54,577 bases of DNA from NCBI GenBank assembly GCA_018985235.1, contig JADGIG010000011.1:1-54577 (forward strand), read 5' to 3'. The notes under the pieces were generated by a model that had not been told where the DNA came from, made no database searches, and saw nothing but the letters and a program-made list of their open reading frames with translations. How positions within the stretch are numbered: position 1 is the stretch's first letter; every line of letters begins with the position of its first letter. Source of the stretch: Sanchytrium tribonematis (taxonomy: Eukaryota > Sanchytriomycota > Sanchytriomycetes > Sanchytriales > Sanchytriaceae). Positions 36,288-45,848 of the stretch are shown here, one piece after another. The position numbers and the translations under genes were made by a program.

Positions 36288-38516
36288 TTATTGAGTTTTG
36301 CTTTGTAATTGCCCTAATTCGACTGCTTCAAATTCGCTCTCAAGGGTAAATCTTATGGAAGGGTCACAAATTATAACCAAACCAAAACCACAGTTAAATG
36401 TTCTCAACATTTCGTCTCTAGTAACATTGCCCAAATGCTGAACCCATTTGAATATAGGAGAAAATTCAAACTGTTTATATTCTGGTTCCAAATGGCTCGG
36501 AAGCACTCGAGGCACATTTTCTGGAAAGCCGCCACCAGTAATATGTGCAAATCCTCTTATTTGATGTTTGTACTTCTTAATGAGATTTAATACAACATCA
36601 ACGTAGATCTCTGTAGGCGTTAGTAATATTTCAGCAACAGATTTATCAAATGGGGATTTATCAGAAAGCTTAATGTTGTTCAATTTCAATATCTTTCTTA
36701 TCAAAGAATAGCCATTTGAGTGGATCCCGCTTGATCTTATTCCCATTAGTAAATCACCTTGCTTCATTTCTTGTAATTTTGGATAAGTTTCGCCTTTTCT
36801 AACAGCTCCCACTGCAAACCCAGCAAGGTCAAAATCTTTGGAATGATACATACCTGGCATTTCTGCAGTTTCTCCGCCAACCAAAGCACATTTAGAAATT
36901 TCACAACCCTTTGCTATTCCCTTGACAACAGTTGCTGCAGATTTTACGTCTAATTTACCACACGCATAATAATCTAAAAACAAAAGAGGTTCAGCACCTT
37001 GAACGACCAAATCATTGACACTCATTGCAACTAAATCTATTCCAACTGTATCGAGAATATTAGATTCGATTGCTAGTTTTAATTTCGTGCCAACTCCATC
37101 TGTACAGCATACCAAATAAGCGTCCGATGGATATCCTGCTTGGGTTAGGTCAAAAACAGCACCAAATCCACCAAGATCACAATTGGAGCCTGATCGACTG
37201 GTTTTTTTAACGTATTGCTTAATCTCATTAACAAACGAGTTCCCAGCATCTATATCAACACCAGCTGAAGCATAAGTGAGTGATTTTTCGCCAAAATTCT
37301 TGTTCATTACCTGATGGCCAATATCTGTTCTAAAAAACATGTCTTGAAAGTGAATACTCTTCACTACCGAATATGCAAGATCTTTACAAGTTTCGAAAGA
37401 ATCTCCAAGTGCGGTAACACATAACACTCTTCCACCACTAGTGACCAACTCACTAGTTTGCTTCGTACCAGCGTGAAATATTTTTACATTGGAATTTTCG
37501 ATTACTGGTAAAGAGATGGGATATCCTTTTTGGTAAGATTCTGGGTAGCCACCACTAGCTAGAACAACTCCGAGAGATTTTTGAGATTTAAATTTTAATT
37601 CAACAGAGTCCAAATAACCTTTACAGCAAGCCATCATCACCTCTCCGAGATCCGTATCGAGAAGTGGCAGCACAACTTGTGTTTCCGGATCACCTAATCT
37701 GCAATTGAATTCCAGATTCATCGGACCATTTTTGGTAAGCATTACACCAGCATATAGTACGCCCACAAAAGGATGTTTTTCCTTTCTCATTCCATCAACG
37801 GCTTTTTGTATTATATTCTGGTGGATCCAATCTAATTCATCGGTAGACACGACTGGAGTTGGTGCATACGCACCCATTCCACCAGTATTTGGCCCCTTAT
37901 CTCCATCTAATAACCGCTTATGATCTTGAGCAGGAGGAAGTATTTTGGTAGTAAATCCATCACTAAAAGCCAAAACCGATACCTCAGGACCGTTTAATAG
38001 CTCTTCAATCACAACTTCTTGTCCCGCACTACCAAATTTTGATTCCAGCATCATATCTTTTAAGAAAAACTGAGCCTCTTCTTTGTTTTTTGGCAATAAT
38101 ACACCCTTACCAGCAGCTAAACCACTTGTTTTTAAAACTATGTTATAGTCAACTTCCTCAATAAAATCTTTCGCAAGATTGTAATCTGTAAATGATTGAT
38201 ACCTTGCAGTTGGAATTCCATATTTGACCATAAATTCCTTAGAATATGCTTTTGAACCTTCAATTTTAGCTGCCTCTTTTGACGGACCAAAACAATGTAG
38301 ACCCGCGGTTCGACATTTTTCCTGAATACCGTCAACAAGAGGCTGCTCAGGCCCAACTACAATCAAATCGGCTTTGTTTTGCAAAGCAAATTCAATTGGA
38401 TCGCCATCGAAATTTCTGGTATTACCATTCCCGGGAGAGCAATAGACATCATGATTGCTTAATGATTGACATATTGCATCTTCTCTACCGCCACTTCCTA
38501 CGACAACAACCTTCAT
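36288..38516 (-). CDS. ADE5,7: Bifunctional GAR synthetase / AIR synthetase
   Basis: This 742-residue fusion has GARS (PurD-like) at about residues 1-405: VVVVGSGGREDAI, the ATP-grasp segment LKTSGLAAGKGVLLP, GGMGAYAPTPV and MNLEFNCRLGDPETQ. AIRS (PurM-like) starts near TYASAGVDIDAGN and continues with CCTDGVGTKLKLA, GGETAEMPGMY, SSGIHSNGYSL and HITGGGFPENVPRVL. It catalyses steps 2 and 5 of de novo purine synthesis in the cytosol. No GART domain follows, as in fungi and unlike animals. The usual His in GGREHA is Asp here. The C-terminus is a little shorter than usual. Its presence shows the organism still makes purines. AATAAA overlaps the stop. Confidence 0.97.
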   Translation of the reverse strand: MKVVVVGSGGREDAICQSLSNHDVYCSPGNGNTRNFDGDPIEFALQNKADLIVVGPEQPLVDGIQEKCRTAGLHCFGPSKEAAKIEGSKAYSKEFMVKYGIPTARYQSFTDYNLAKDFIEEVDYNIVLKTSGLAAGKGVLLPKNKEEAQFFLKDMMLESKFGSAGQEVVIEELLNGPEVSVLAFSDGFTTKILPPAQDHKRLLDGDKGPNTGGMGAYAPTPVVSTDELDWIHQNIIQKAVDGMRKEKHPFVGVLYAGVMLTKNGPMNLEFNCRLGDPETQVVLPLLDTDLGEVMMACCKGYLDSVELKFKSQKSLGVVLASGGYPESYQKGYPISLPVIENSNVKIFHAGTKQTSELVTSGGRVLCVTALGDSFETCKDLAYSVVKSIHFQDMFFRTDIGHQVMNKNFGEKSLTYASAGVDIDAGNSFVNEIKQYVKKTSRSGSNCDLGGFGAVFDLTQAGYPSDAYLVCCTDGVGTKLKLAIESNILDTVGIDLVAMSVNDLVVQGAEPLLFLDYYACGKLDVKSAATVVKGIAKGCEISKCALVGGETAEMPGMYHSKDFDLAGFAVGAVRKGETYPKLQEMKQGDLLMGIRSSGIHSNGYSLIRKILKLNNIKLSDKSPFDKSVAEILLTPTEIYVDVVLNLIKKYKHQIRGFAHITGGGFPENVPRVLPSHLEPEYKQFEFSPIFKWVQHLGNVTRDEMLRTFNCGFGLVIICDPSIRFTLESEFEAVELGQLQSKTQ

Positions 38517-38660
38517 CTAAAACGAGGAGTAATGAATCCTATTATACGATTATGGAACGGATTTGAATGTGAGTGAACAAATTTCCATAATTTCAAGAAG
38601 GAATACAGTTTCTTACTAAATTTGTTAAATGTTGAGAACTTGCTAACTCCTTCAAACAAA

Positions 38661-39830
38661 ATGGTAGATCCATTTTCATTTTATTTTAAGTCGTCCATAG
38701 ATTTACGCGAGGTCACTCATTACACAACTAACAAGTCCTTTTTCGATTCATACCAAAAATTCTATGTTCCAGCTGTGTCGCTTGCATTACCAAATTTGCA
38801 AAAAGTAGAGATATACCAATTGGATGAATACGCTGTCGACGAAATTATCGACACTATTCGCTTAATACTCAAACATTGTGTCTGTATGACTGAGGATATG
38901 AAATTAAAAGCATTTATTGACGACTTTCCTATTGTCCAACAATTGGAAGTTGCAAAGTCAGATAAAAATCTAGATCTATTCAACGCAGCCATCGATACTT
39001 TCAATATCAAAATAATTCAAGCTGCAGAGGTAAATTACGTCGTTGGATATTTAGAAGATAAGGCACCTAATATGTTTATAAAATTAAGCAAGTTGAGCAT
39101 GTATGCTAAATTAAAATCGGAAATCGAACAACCACACCCAGAGTTAATTGAACACATATACTATCAATGCTACAGTAGAATTATAGAACCAAAACTCAAT
39201 GAGTTGAGTAAATACCAAGCTTTTTCTGACAGTGTTTATGGTGAAATCATGTTTAGTCTGACAAGTCAAATCATCGAGCTAACTAAAATCAATAGCACAT
39301 CAATTTTTCTCGATCTTGGTAGTGGAATTGGAAATGTCGTTTGTCAAACAGCAGGAATTACGCAGTGTGAAGCTTACGGAATTGAAATTATGGCAAACTC
39401 TGTGGAATTATCTTTTGACATGGCCAACGAATTTCAAACAAGATGCCATCATTTTAATCAACCATGTGGCAAAATTCATTTATTTAAAGGTGATATTTTT
39501 AATCATCCAAATATTGATTCCTTGCTGAAACGAGCTACTGTAATTTTTGTCAACAATCATGTATTTACCTCCCAAACTAACAGCCAATTGATGCAGAGAT
39601 TCTTGGATTTACAAGATGGGTGTTTGGTCGTAAGTATAATCAATTTTGCACCCACAACCCCACTTAGTAGTAGAATTACGCACAGAAATGTCAATCACAT
39701 TGAAAGCATACTACACGTGACTGAGCATGATTATCTCGCAGAAGATGTGAGCTGGTCAGATGAACCGGGTCATTTTTACATTCACAGGGTTGACAGAGAG
39801 CCATTAAAAAAGTTTTTAAGCAGAAGATAA
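38661..39830 (+). CDS. DOT1: Dot1-type histone H3-K79 methyltransferase
   Basis: The first in-frame ATG (38661) gives 389 residues. The catalytic core shows D1-like YGEIMFSLTSQIIEL, the SAM-binding loop DLGSGIGNVVCQTA (from Asp218), the acidic strand end AYGIEIMANSVELS and the Dot1 signature FVNNHVF (Asn298-Asn299). These are the motifs that set Dot1 apart from other class I methyltransferases. Dot1 methylates Lys79 in the globular part of H3, stimulated by H2B ubiquitination. It lacks the long Lys-rich N-terminal extension of yeast Dot1; the C-terminus is short and basic (KKFLSRR). It is divergent from GARS-AIRS with 144 bp between starts. Confidence 0.92.
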   Translation: MVDPFSFYFKSSIDLREVTHYTTNKSFFDSYQKFYVPAVSLALPNLQKVEIYQLDEYAVDEIIDTIRLILKHCVCMTEDMKLKAFIDDFPIVQQLEVAKSDKNLDLFNAAIDTFNIKIIQAAEVNYVVGYLEDKAPNMFIKLSKLSMYAKLKSEIEQPHPELIEHIYYQCYSRIIEPKLNELSKYQAFSDSVYGEIMFSLTSQIIELTKINSTSIFLDLGSGIGNVVCQTAGITQCEAYGIEIMANSVELSFDMANEFQTRCHHFNQPCGKIHLFKGDIFNHPNIDSLLKRATVIFVNNHVFTSQTNSQLMQRFLDLQDGCLVVSIINFAPTTPLSSRITHRNVNHIESILHVTEHDYLAEDVSWSDEPGHFYIHRVDREPLKKFLSRR

Positions 39831-39961
39831 AATAAACTCATATCTAGAAGATAATCTTTTGTGAGAGAAAAGTGTTTTTACCATTTAATTTGTTTTTTCC
39901 CAATCAAAAGCATTCGATCATTGTTGCACAAGTTTAAATTTAAAACATTGTGTAATCCCTT

Positions 39962-41041
39962 ATGAAACGCAATGACGAAGCATTTGAAAATGAGGACATT
40001 GAGGTGCTTTTTCAAAGGCACTTTAATTCGCAAGAGGAAAGGAAGGACACAGTCAAAGATGATGATTCTTACAGAGAAGATTTGCTACAAGCTAAAGATT
40101 GGTTTTCTGTACTTTATATAATTGCTACAGCAAGCAGTTTATTTGCCACATACAAACTAACAGGTGTCAATTTAGCACTCCAACTAGAATGTTTTACAAC
40201 AGTTTGGTTGATTTGCTTTGAGCAAATGACTTTATCTTCGTGGAAACATACAAATCCGGCTTTAATCCAGTATACCATTTTTCATTTAATTAATTTTGTT
40301 GTAATATGCGCACTTGCAACCTGTGTTCCTTATATATTGAATGACCCAGTTGCCGCTCAAGTCTATGCCGCTGTGATGATTTGCCACAAATTTTCATTTT
40401 TAATTCAGCTAATACAAAGATTCTGGAATTGTTACACTCCATCAATAATATCATATGGCATAGTTTGTATTATTGATATGATCTTGTTTGGTATCTCAAT
40501 TCAATATCCTTCCTACTATTTTTGGTATGCTGCAAGCATTTTACAATTCTTAAATTTTATTTATTTTATAAAAGAACATTTTCACAATCGCATACAATAT
40601 TATTTCTTTGCAGATCGTGTGGGTGATATTACTGGAGCCTATTTTATTGCCTTTTTTGCAATTTTGACAACTTTACCATTAGCAGCGACCTGGGTACATT
40701 TCCCATTTCTACTCATATTCTGGTATCATTTTCAAAATATTGGCGTATTTGATAACATTAATTACATTCTATGGATATCGTCACTGTATTTTTTCCACAT
40801 TTCCATGTATATCTTTTACTTTTATATAGAAAATCAAAACTGGTCTATCGTTTTGATTTGTATTGGCATGATAGCTAGCACTAGTGTCTCCATTTATGAT
40901 AAGATTCAGCTGGTATTTCGTGCATTTTTTGCCTTATGTGCCTTGGTTTATTTGGTATATCCCGATATTTTATTAATTTACGCATTGATGTTTGGATTAA
41001 TTGGAACGGAATTAATTTACAAATTAAGAATTCCAAAATAA
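39962..41041 (+). CDS. Polytopic membrane protein (359 aa), possibly LtrA-like
   Basis: A charged cytoplasmic N-terminus of about 45 residues is followed by about ten hydrophobic segments, among them WFSVLYIIATASSLFATYKL, YTIFHLINFVVICALATCV, IISYGIVCIIDMILFGISI, FIAFFAILTTLPLAA and IVLICIGMIASTSVSIYD. The count and the short EHFHNRIQ motif between segments recall the bacterial/fungal low temperature requirement A (LtrA) family, but the similarity is too weak for a firm call. Aromatic content is very high. AATAAA overlaps the stop (41038-41043). Confidence 0.55.
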   Translation: MKRNDEAFENEDIEVLFQRHFNSQEERKDTVKDDDSYREDLLQAKDWFSVLYIIATASSLFATYKLTGVNLALQLECFTTVWLICFEQMTLSSWKHTNPALIQYTIFHLINFVVICALATCVPYILNDPVAAQVYAAVMICHKFSFLIQLIQRFWNCYTPSIISYGIVCIIDMILFGISIQYPSYYFWYAASILQFLNFIYFIKEHFHNRIQYYFFADRVGDITGAYFIAFFAILTTLPLAATWVHFPFLLIFWYHFQNIGVFDNINYILWISSLYFFHISMYIFYFYIENQNWSIVLICIGMIASTSVSIYDKIQLVFRAFFALCALVYLVYPDILLIYALMFGLIGTELIYKLRIPK

Positions 41042-41191
41042 ACTTGTGGACCCTTTTTTGCAATTTTTGTCGAATCAATGTCTAATGGCTAAATGATGTC
41101 ATAAAAGACAAACAGTAGATCAAGACTGGTATTCGTGAGAGCCGCACCTAGATTAGCCTTATTCTCGACTTGTTGTGCGACGCACAAGAGA

Positions 41192-41627
41192 ATGAGCAGC
41201 CAGCCATGGAGCAAGCCAATTGCAGGCGCATGTATAGTTCTCCCCAATAGTGCCAGAGCAAAGGGTGAAATGGAGCGAATTTCGAGTGGATGAAGACGGA
41301 CTAAGTAGTACATCTGCGGAACCATATCAATCGGAATCGGTGCCTGGCATATTAAGAGATTGGGAGAAAGAGTATAGAGATTACCGCATTAAAAAATATG
41401 AGGAATATTGGATGAATGCGTATGGGAGCACCAAGGGATTAAATGCCGCGCTTAAAAGGATGGAGGCAAACGAGGTAAAGCAGGTTGTGAATCCAGCTCA
41501 AGGCAATAGAAATGATTGGCCAAAACACGTGGACATGAACAAAGAGCAACAAGTCACCGCATCAACTGAGGCTGATTGGCCAGAGCACGTGGAAATAGTA
41601 GATGATAGCAAAAGAAATGAAAAATAG
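41192..41627 (+). CDS. Orphan acidic protein, two exons, 19-nt intron (138 aa)
   Basis: The frame from 41251 has no ATG near its 5' end. Just upstream lies ATG 41192 (MSSQPWSKPIAGA...), whose 40-nt exon ends at a GTATAG donor; removing 41232-41250 (GTATAGTTCTCCCCAATAG) joins the two in frame as IAGALPEQRVKWSEF. The product has a charged helix (LRDWEKEYRDYRIKKYEEYW) and two similar motifs, NDWPKHVDMN and ADWPEHVEIV. I do not recognise it. A decayed copy of exon 1 and its surroundings lies at 46390-46450. The gene sits at the edge of the transposon-rich region. Confidence 0.6.
41232..41250 (+). other. 19-nt spliceosomal-type intron in orphan gene
   Basis: GTATAGTTCTCCCCAATAG splits a Leu codon in phase 1. 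Its removal supplies the only plausible ATG for the downstream frame. No family alignment is available, so support is by frame, ends and size only. Confidence 0.65.
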
Positions 41628-41651
41628 AGACTACAACAAACTCAATAAACA

Positions 41652-42112
41652 ATGACTATTAAAACTACAATAGGCAATGCAAACATGCAAGAACAAACGC
41701 CTGAACAGTATCAGAATGGACAAGAGAGTCTACCCACACGGACCGCTCGCAGAGCAAAACCACAGAGAATCAAATACAGGTCGATGACCAATCCTCTTTC
41801 AAGCAGTCATTGAGTGAGAAAAGCTACTCCGAGAAGCTCAGTAAGTTAAGTAGCATGAAGAAAAAGAAAGAAAAAGAAGAAAAAGAAAGAAGCATCAGAG
41901 ATTTGAATCGTAGTAGATTCACACCAGAGAAAGCACTAAGCAAGTTGAGGGAGTTTAACTCTAAAAACAGCATTCCAAGGAATAGAATGAAAGATGTAGA
42001 TCAATCACAAGCCAGCTTTAATGCTAGCGAGTTAATTGGGCAACATCTGTTGAACACGCATGAGTTTCCAGGGCGAAACGAGTCGTGTGCTACGACTAAA
42101 CTGTTTTTTTGA
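41652..42112 (+). pseudogene. Orphan Lys/Ser-rich gene, probably frameshifted
   Basis: The ATG at 41652 opens a frame (MTIKTTIGNANMQEQTPEQY) that ends at about 41813, while the better-composed part downstream lies in another frame (NQIQVDDQSSFKQSLSEKSY, then a Lys/Glu-rich helix, to 42112). The duplicate at 46490-46880 keeps one continuous frame across the corresponding stretch. Comparison of the two suggests a 1-nt loss near 41737 in this copy. No 20-nt GT...AG segment would fix the frame, so I favour a broken gene over an intron. The function is unknown. Confidence 0.5.
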
Positions 42113-42541
42113 TGGGGGCGCAATCTTTTTGTCTTTTGTTTTTCTTTTTTTACCTAATTTAGCTGTCCAATATATTATATAAATAGTAAAGTTATTTGAT
42201 AATTGTTTCGAGTCGTGTCAACTAAGTAATTGTGAATCTGTGAATTTTCCCCAAATCCCGAAAATATCAATGCGACCACGATTAAAAGCTTTGAAAGCAA
42301 AATATTTAGGTAAACTTTGGCTCGACATTTTATTAAACAGGATTTCGTAACGCATAACGTATTTACTTGAATAGAAGGACTAGTCCTGGGTTCGCTTGGA
42401 TGGTCCGTTGCTTATTGTAAAAGATACGATATTTCATTAAGAACTAGTTTCCAATCTTTGTAATTACAGTGATGAGACTGCAGTAGAGCCCGGTTTTAAA
42501 TTTTTAAAATACTTGAATGAAAAGACCAAAGATCTATCAAG

Positions 42542-43599
42542 AAACAAGATGAAACTGCTTGCTATATGGAGGACCCCAAACAAACCACGTTGGAACCACG
42601 TGGCAGAAGACATGTGGCAATGAAATCAACTGGGTTTGCATCTCTAAGAGTCACAGCTTTGATTGGTAGTAAACCCAATGGTAATAAAGTTAGGCCATTG
42701 GTTATATTCAAAAATGTTTCCCATAAAAAAGGTACTGAGACTATAGGAACAATCAATGACTGCTGGCATACGGAAAATCAAAAAGCATACATTAATGAGA
42801 AGCTATTCATTTAATGGATTGATAAAGTACACCCTAAATCACCATTTGTCAGAGATGAAGATGACCCCAAGGCGCTAGTGGTAGATTCAGCTCCATCTAA
42901 TCGATCTAAATTGGTGAAAATACATTGTCTAAAGCGCAATATTCGTTTAATTATCATCCCAGGAGGTTTAACTAGTTACTGTCAAGCAGCTGATGTGTGT
43001 TTGTTTCGTTCATTTAAATCTCATTTGTCTGCGTATATCCAGGAATGGAAGAATAGTGATCGTGTTTTATACACTAAATATGGTACTCCAAAAGCACCAT
43101 GTAAATATGAAGTCACACAATGGATTGACAGTGCTCAAAGTAAGATTACAACCAATTTTTTAAAAAAAGCAGCGGATATGCGGTTTTGGATCAGATGCTG
43201 AAGACTGGTTCATTTCAAAGCATGATAGAATTTGGATTGTTTTTAGTTACATGGGCAGTAGACGAGTCTAATATTGTACCACCAAGACACTTTGATATTC
43301 AGTATGATATTCATGACAATGAAGAAGAGGGCTATGAAACTTGTGTAGTTGATGTTGTAGAATCAGTGGTAGTGGAAATGGGTAGTATAGAAATTTATGA
43401 ACATTTTGAAATGTTTAAAAGCATGTATGACCATGCTACAGTTGATGTAAAGGAGGTTGATGTATTTTGCATTGAATGTAACGCGCCAATGTTAACAACA
43501 CAATGGCACAAGTGTGGTAGATGTGGTGTCAGAGGTCATGGATTGTGTTTGGATTATTGTGAAGATCATGATAAGTACTGCCAAAAGTGTAGACAATGA
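42542..43599 (+). pseudogene. DDE_1 transposase remnant with PHD-like C-terminal finger
   Basis: This is the coding part of the transposon at 42357-44021. DDE_1 residues are recognisable: the first Asp in QDETACYM, the second in VVDSAPSN and the third in CQAADVCLFRSFK. The C-terminal 45 residues have Cys/His spacing of a PHD finger (CxxC, CxxC, HxxC, CxxC). The N-terminal DNA-binding half is not recognisable before 42480. The two interruptions make it a pseudogene, but sequence between them is well kept, so inactivation was probably recent. Confidence 0.75.
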
Positions 43600-43916
43600 G
43601 TGACAAAAGAAATAAATAAATTAATTTAAAAGGAACACTAAATTGAGTATCTACATACGTAGAGGATCTGCATGACATGCGACTATTACGGTCTATAATT
43701 TTTACTTGAGATTTGAGATATCTAACACAAACCTAATTTGATGCGACGATTGTCATTATCTTGAAATCTTTGCTATTTGTTGTCTTAGTCTTGCACAGTA
43801 TTTAGTTTTATTACAAAGTCTTGCAGTACCAATCAAAGTATTTTAATAAATAATATTGACTTTGTATTTATTTACAAAGTCTTGCCTTTTTATTACCAAG
43901 TTTTAAAAAGTTTATC

Positions 43917-44021
43917 AATGTATTTGAATAGAAGGACTACCTATTCTATTGTTTCGATATTTGGACCTATTTTTGTTCTATTGTAAGCTATAGTGTAGTC
44001 CTTCTACTCAAGTAAATACGT
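43917..44021. repeat. Short inverted-repeat unit (MITE-like) at the transposon's right end
   Basis: TATTTGAATAGAAGGACTAC near 43921 is inverted at GTAGTCCTTCTACTCAAGTA (43995-44014). The right end is thus a unit of about 105 bp with the family's terminal repeats at both sides, like a non-autonomous derivative fused to or nested in the larger element. Confidence 0.65.
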
Positions 44022-44325
44022 TAGATTACTATATGTCGTAATGAGGAAGATGATAACATAAATTGTTTAGAGTTTTGGAGTTGTCAATCACCAGAATGAT
44101 CTGGTGGTGTTTTGAGTGGGATTTTGTAAGGAATTTTGGTGCAACCCTGGTGCGGAACCAAAAATCTGCTCATGTGTTGCTTTTAATTGGCTAAATGGAT
44201 CCACGTATTAGCAGTTTGTAGCATTGGAAACATTTGAACCAAAATGTCGTAATCAAAAAGAAGATAATTTTTTGAGATGCGCGCCCCTTTATAGTGTCTC
44301 TCAGACTTGTTAATAAAGTGTTTAC

Positions 44326-44355
44326 CCATCCAATTCCCCCGGGGGAACTGGATGG
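44326..44355. repeat. 30-bp near-perfect palindrome centred on CCCCCGGGGG
   Basis: The arms are CCATCCAATT and its near-complement AACTGGATGG around C5G5. It forms the left boundary of the minus-strand transposase remnant; read as two G-run element ends placed back to back it explains the symmetry. Confidence 0.8.
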
Positions 44356-45843
44356 AATTTTGACTATGAAAATACAATTTCCCCCATATTAATAAATGTT
44401 CTATCAAATCAATATATTTATTCTTCTTCACTTAACAATGAATAAATCATCACTTCTGGCTCTCCAGTTTGATTTTCAAAGTCAAAACTGGAATTCCTTC
44501 ATCAGTAATCTCAATAACATCGCAAAAATCAAATGAGCCAGAATATGCTGGACCTCCAGCTAAAGAAGCCATGACTTAGTCAAACAAAAAATCTCTTTCT
44601 AAATTAATATTAAATATTCAGGTCATTCACTTTTGCCATGTGCAAATCTTCAATATTTTCACTGTAGTAGCATGTTTGCAAATCATTTTCAATAATGGAA
44701 AGCGGAACTTGATTTCAATGTCCTACAATTTATTTTCTCAAATTACCAATAGGTGGTTTTATTAGTACTTTTGAAAATTCAGAATTTTCCCATAAATTGT
44801 TAACTTGTTCAGTATAAAAGTTTTTAATAGACTTTCTGATATTACACTTTAAAGATCTAATAATAGCCACATCTGCTACTTGGAAATATCCAGTTGCACC
44901 TTTTGGAATATATAAGCATTTGATTTTCTTATTTGCTAAATATTCACTCATAATATTTTCTGTTCTAGAAGCTTCATGTGCTGAACAATGATCCCAAATA
45001 AGCAATGCATTTCCAAATGGTAAAATGTAATTCAGATATTTGATTAATAATGATTGAGTAACCCATCCTTTTTTAGTATATCCCATAATACAATCTTCTT
45101 TGATCTTAATAGTGTCTAATGTAACTGCACTTGTTGTTGCATCTACAATAAAAGGTTTAGTTTTTGATCCAGTTTTCCTATTTGCAATCATAAATGTAAT
45201 ATTTGTTTTTTCATGAAAACCACTAAAAATAGGGACTACATTTGCACCTTTTTACGGCAACAGTTTTGGTTTCCCAACATCCATACAAATAGCAATTTCA
45301 TCCATAAATAAAATATTATCTTCCGTATAATTTGCAGATTCTTTTCTAAGATCATAAATATGTTATGCAGCTGAATTTGCTAATTCCATATTTTCTTTTT
45401 TGTGTAGTTGATCTGTTAACTAATCCATTTCTTTTTAACATTGCTTTGTACCAATTTAATGATATTTTGAAAGATCCATCTAATACACATTCTAATTCTT
45501 GGTTTCAATCCATTTTTTAATCAATTCATAATTAATAATCATTTTGCATTCCATCATAAACTTAATTCTTTCAATAGTAATTTTTTCGATACTTGCAAAT
45601 TTCATATTATGTCCAAGTGGTACCATTTTACGCAATTCTCTCCCTTTAAAATTTAAAATCATTTTTCTCCAATCGCGAATCGTCTTTGGAGTTGTGTTAT
45701 ATTTTCTTGAAATTTCTTTTAAAAGATAGACTTTGAATTGCTAGATCACGTAAAGCTTTTCTTTTAGTCTTTACCGGTGATTGCTTTTAGTTTGCCATTT
45801 GTTTGTTACAAAAAATATTTACTAAAATTTATTCAAATCCCCC
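44341..45843 (-). mobile_element. DNA transposon with G-run termini, DDE_1 transposase, decayed
   Basis: Inside two C5G5 marks the outer sequences are inverted and similar: GGGGGAACTGGATGGAATTT on the left and GGGGGATTTGAATAAATTTT on the right read inward. About two thirds of the first 20 bases agree. The transposase is on the minus strand. Its N-terminus starts near 45797 with KTKRKALRDLAIQ, a CENP-B/psq-like helix start. The core has FMDEIAICMDVGKPK, LLIWDHCSAHEAS and IPKGATGYFQVADVAIIRSL. The last 153 codons (44730-45191) are open; the upstream part has several stops and frame changes. It is about 1.5 kb and a different family from the TA-flanked element at 42-44 kb. Confidence 0.7.
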
Positions 45844-45848
45844 GGGGG

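Larger units (their letters stand above)
42357..44021 (+). mobile_element. pogo/CENP-B-type DNA transposon with 26-bp TIRs (inactive)
   Basis: The element starts ACGTATTTACTTGAATAGAA at 42357 and ends with the inverted form (one difference in 26 bp) at 44021. It is flanked by TA on both sides (42355-42356, 44022-44023), the target duplication of Tc1/pogo elements. It is about 1.67 kb long. The transposase remnant reads DETACYMEDPKQTTLEPRG, VVDSAPSNRSK and IPGGLTSYCQAADV, a DDE_1 core. One in-frame stop (42812-42814) and a frame change near 43190 make it inactive. A C4HC3 zinc-finger-like tail (CIEC...CGRC...HGLC...CQKC) follows at 43470-43599. An extra copy of the end motif lies inside near 43920. 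Confidence 0.85.

Noticed and set aside
41700-41810. A 20-nt intron to join the two frames at 41652-42112
   Set aside because: No GT...AG segment of the needed length exists there, and comparison with the duplicate points to a 1-nt difference instead.
42113-42356. CRISPR-like or other regular repeats in the spacer
   Set aside because: Only a single recurrence of CGAGTCGTGT is seen; there is no regular spacing.
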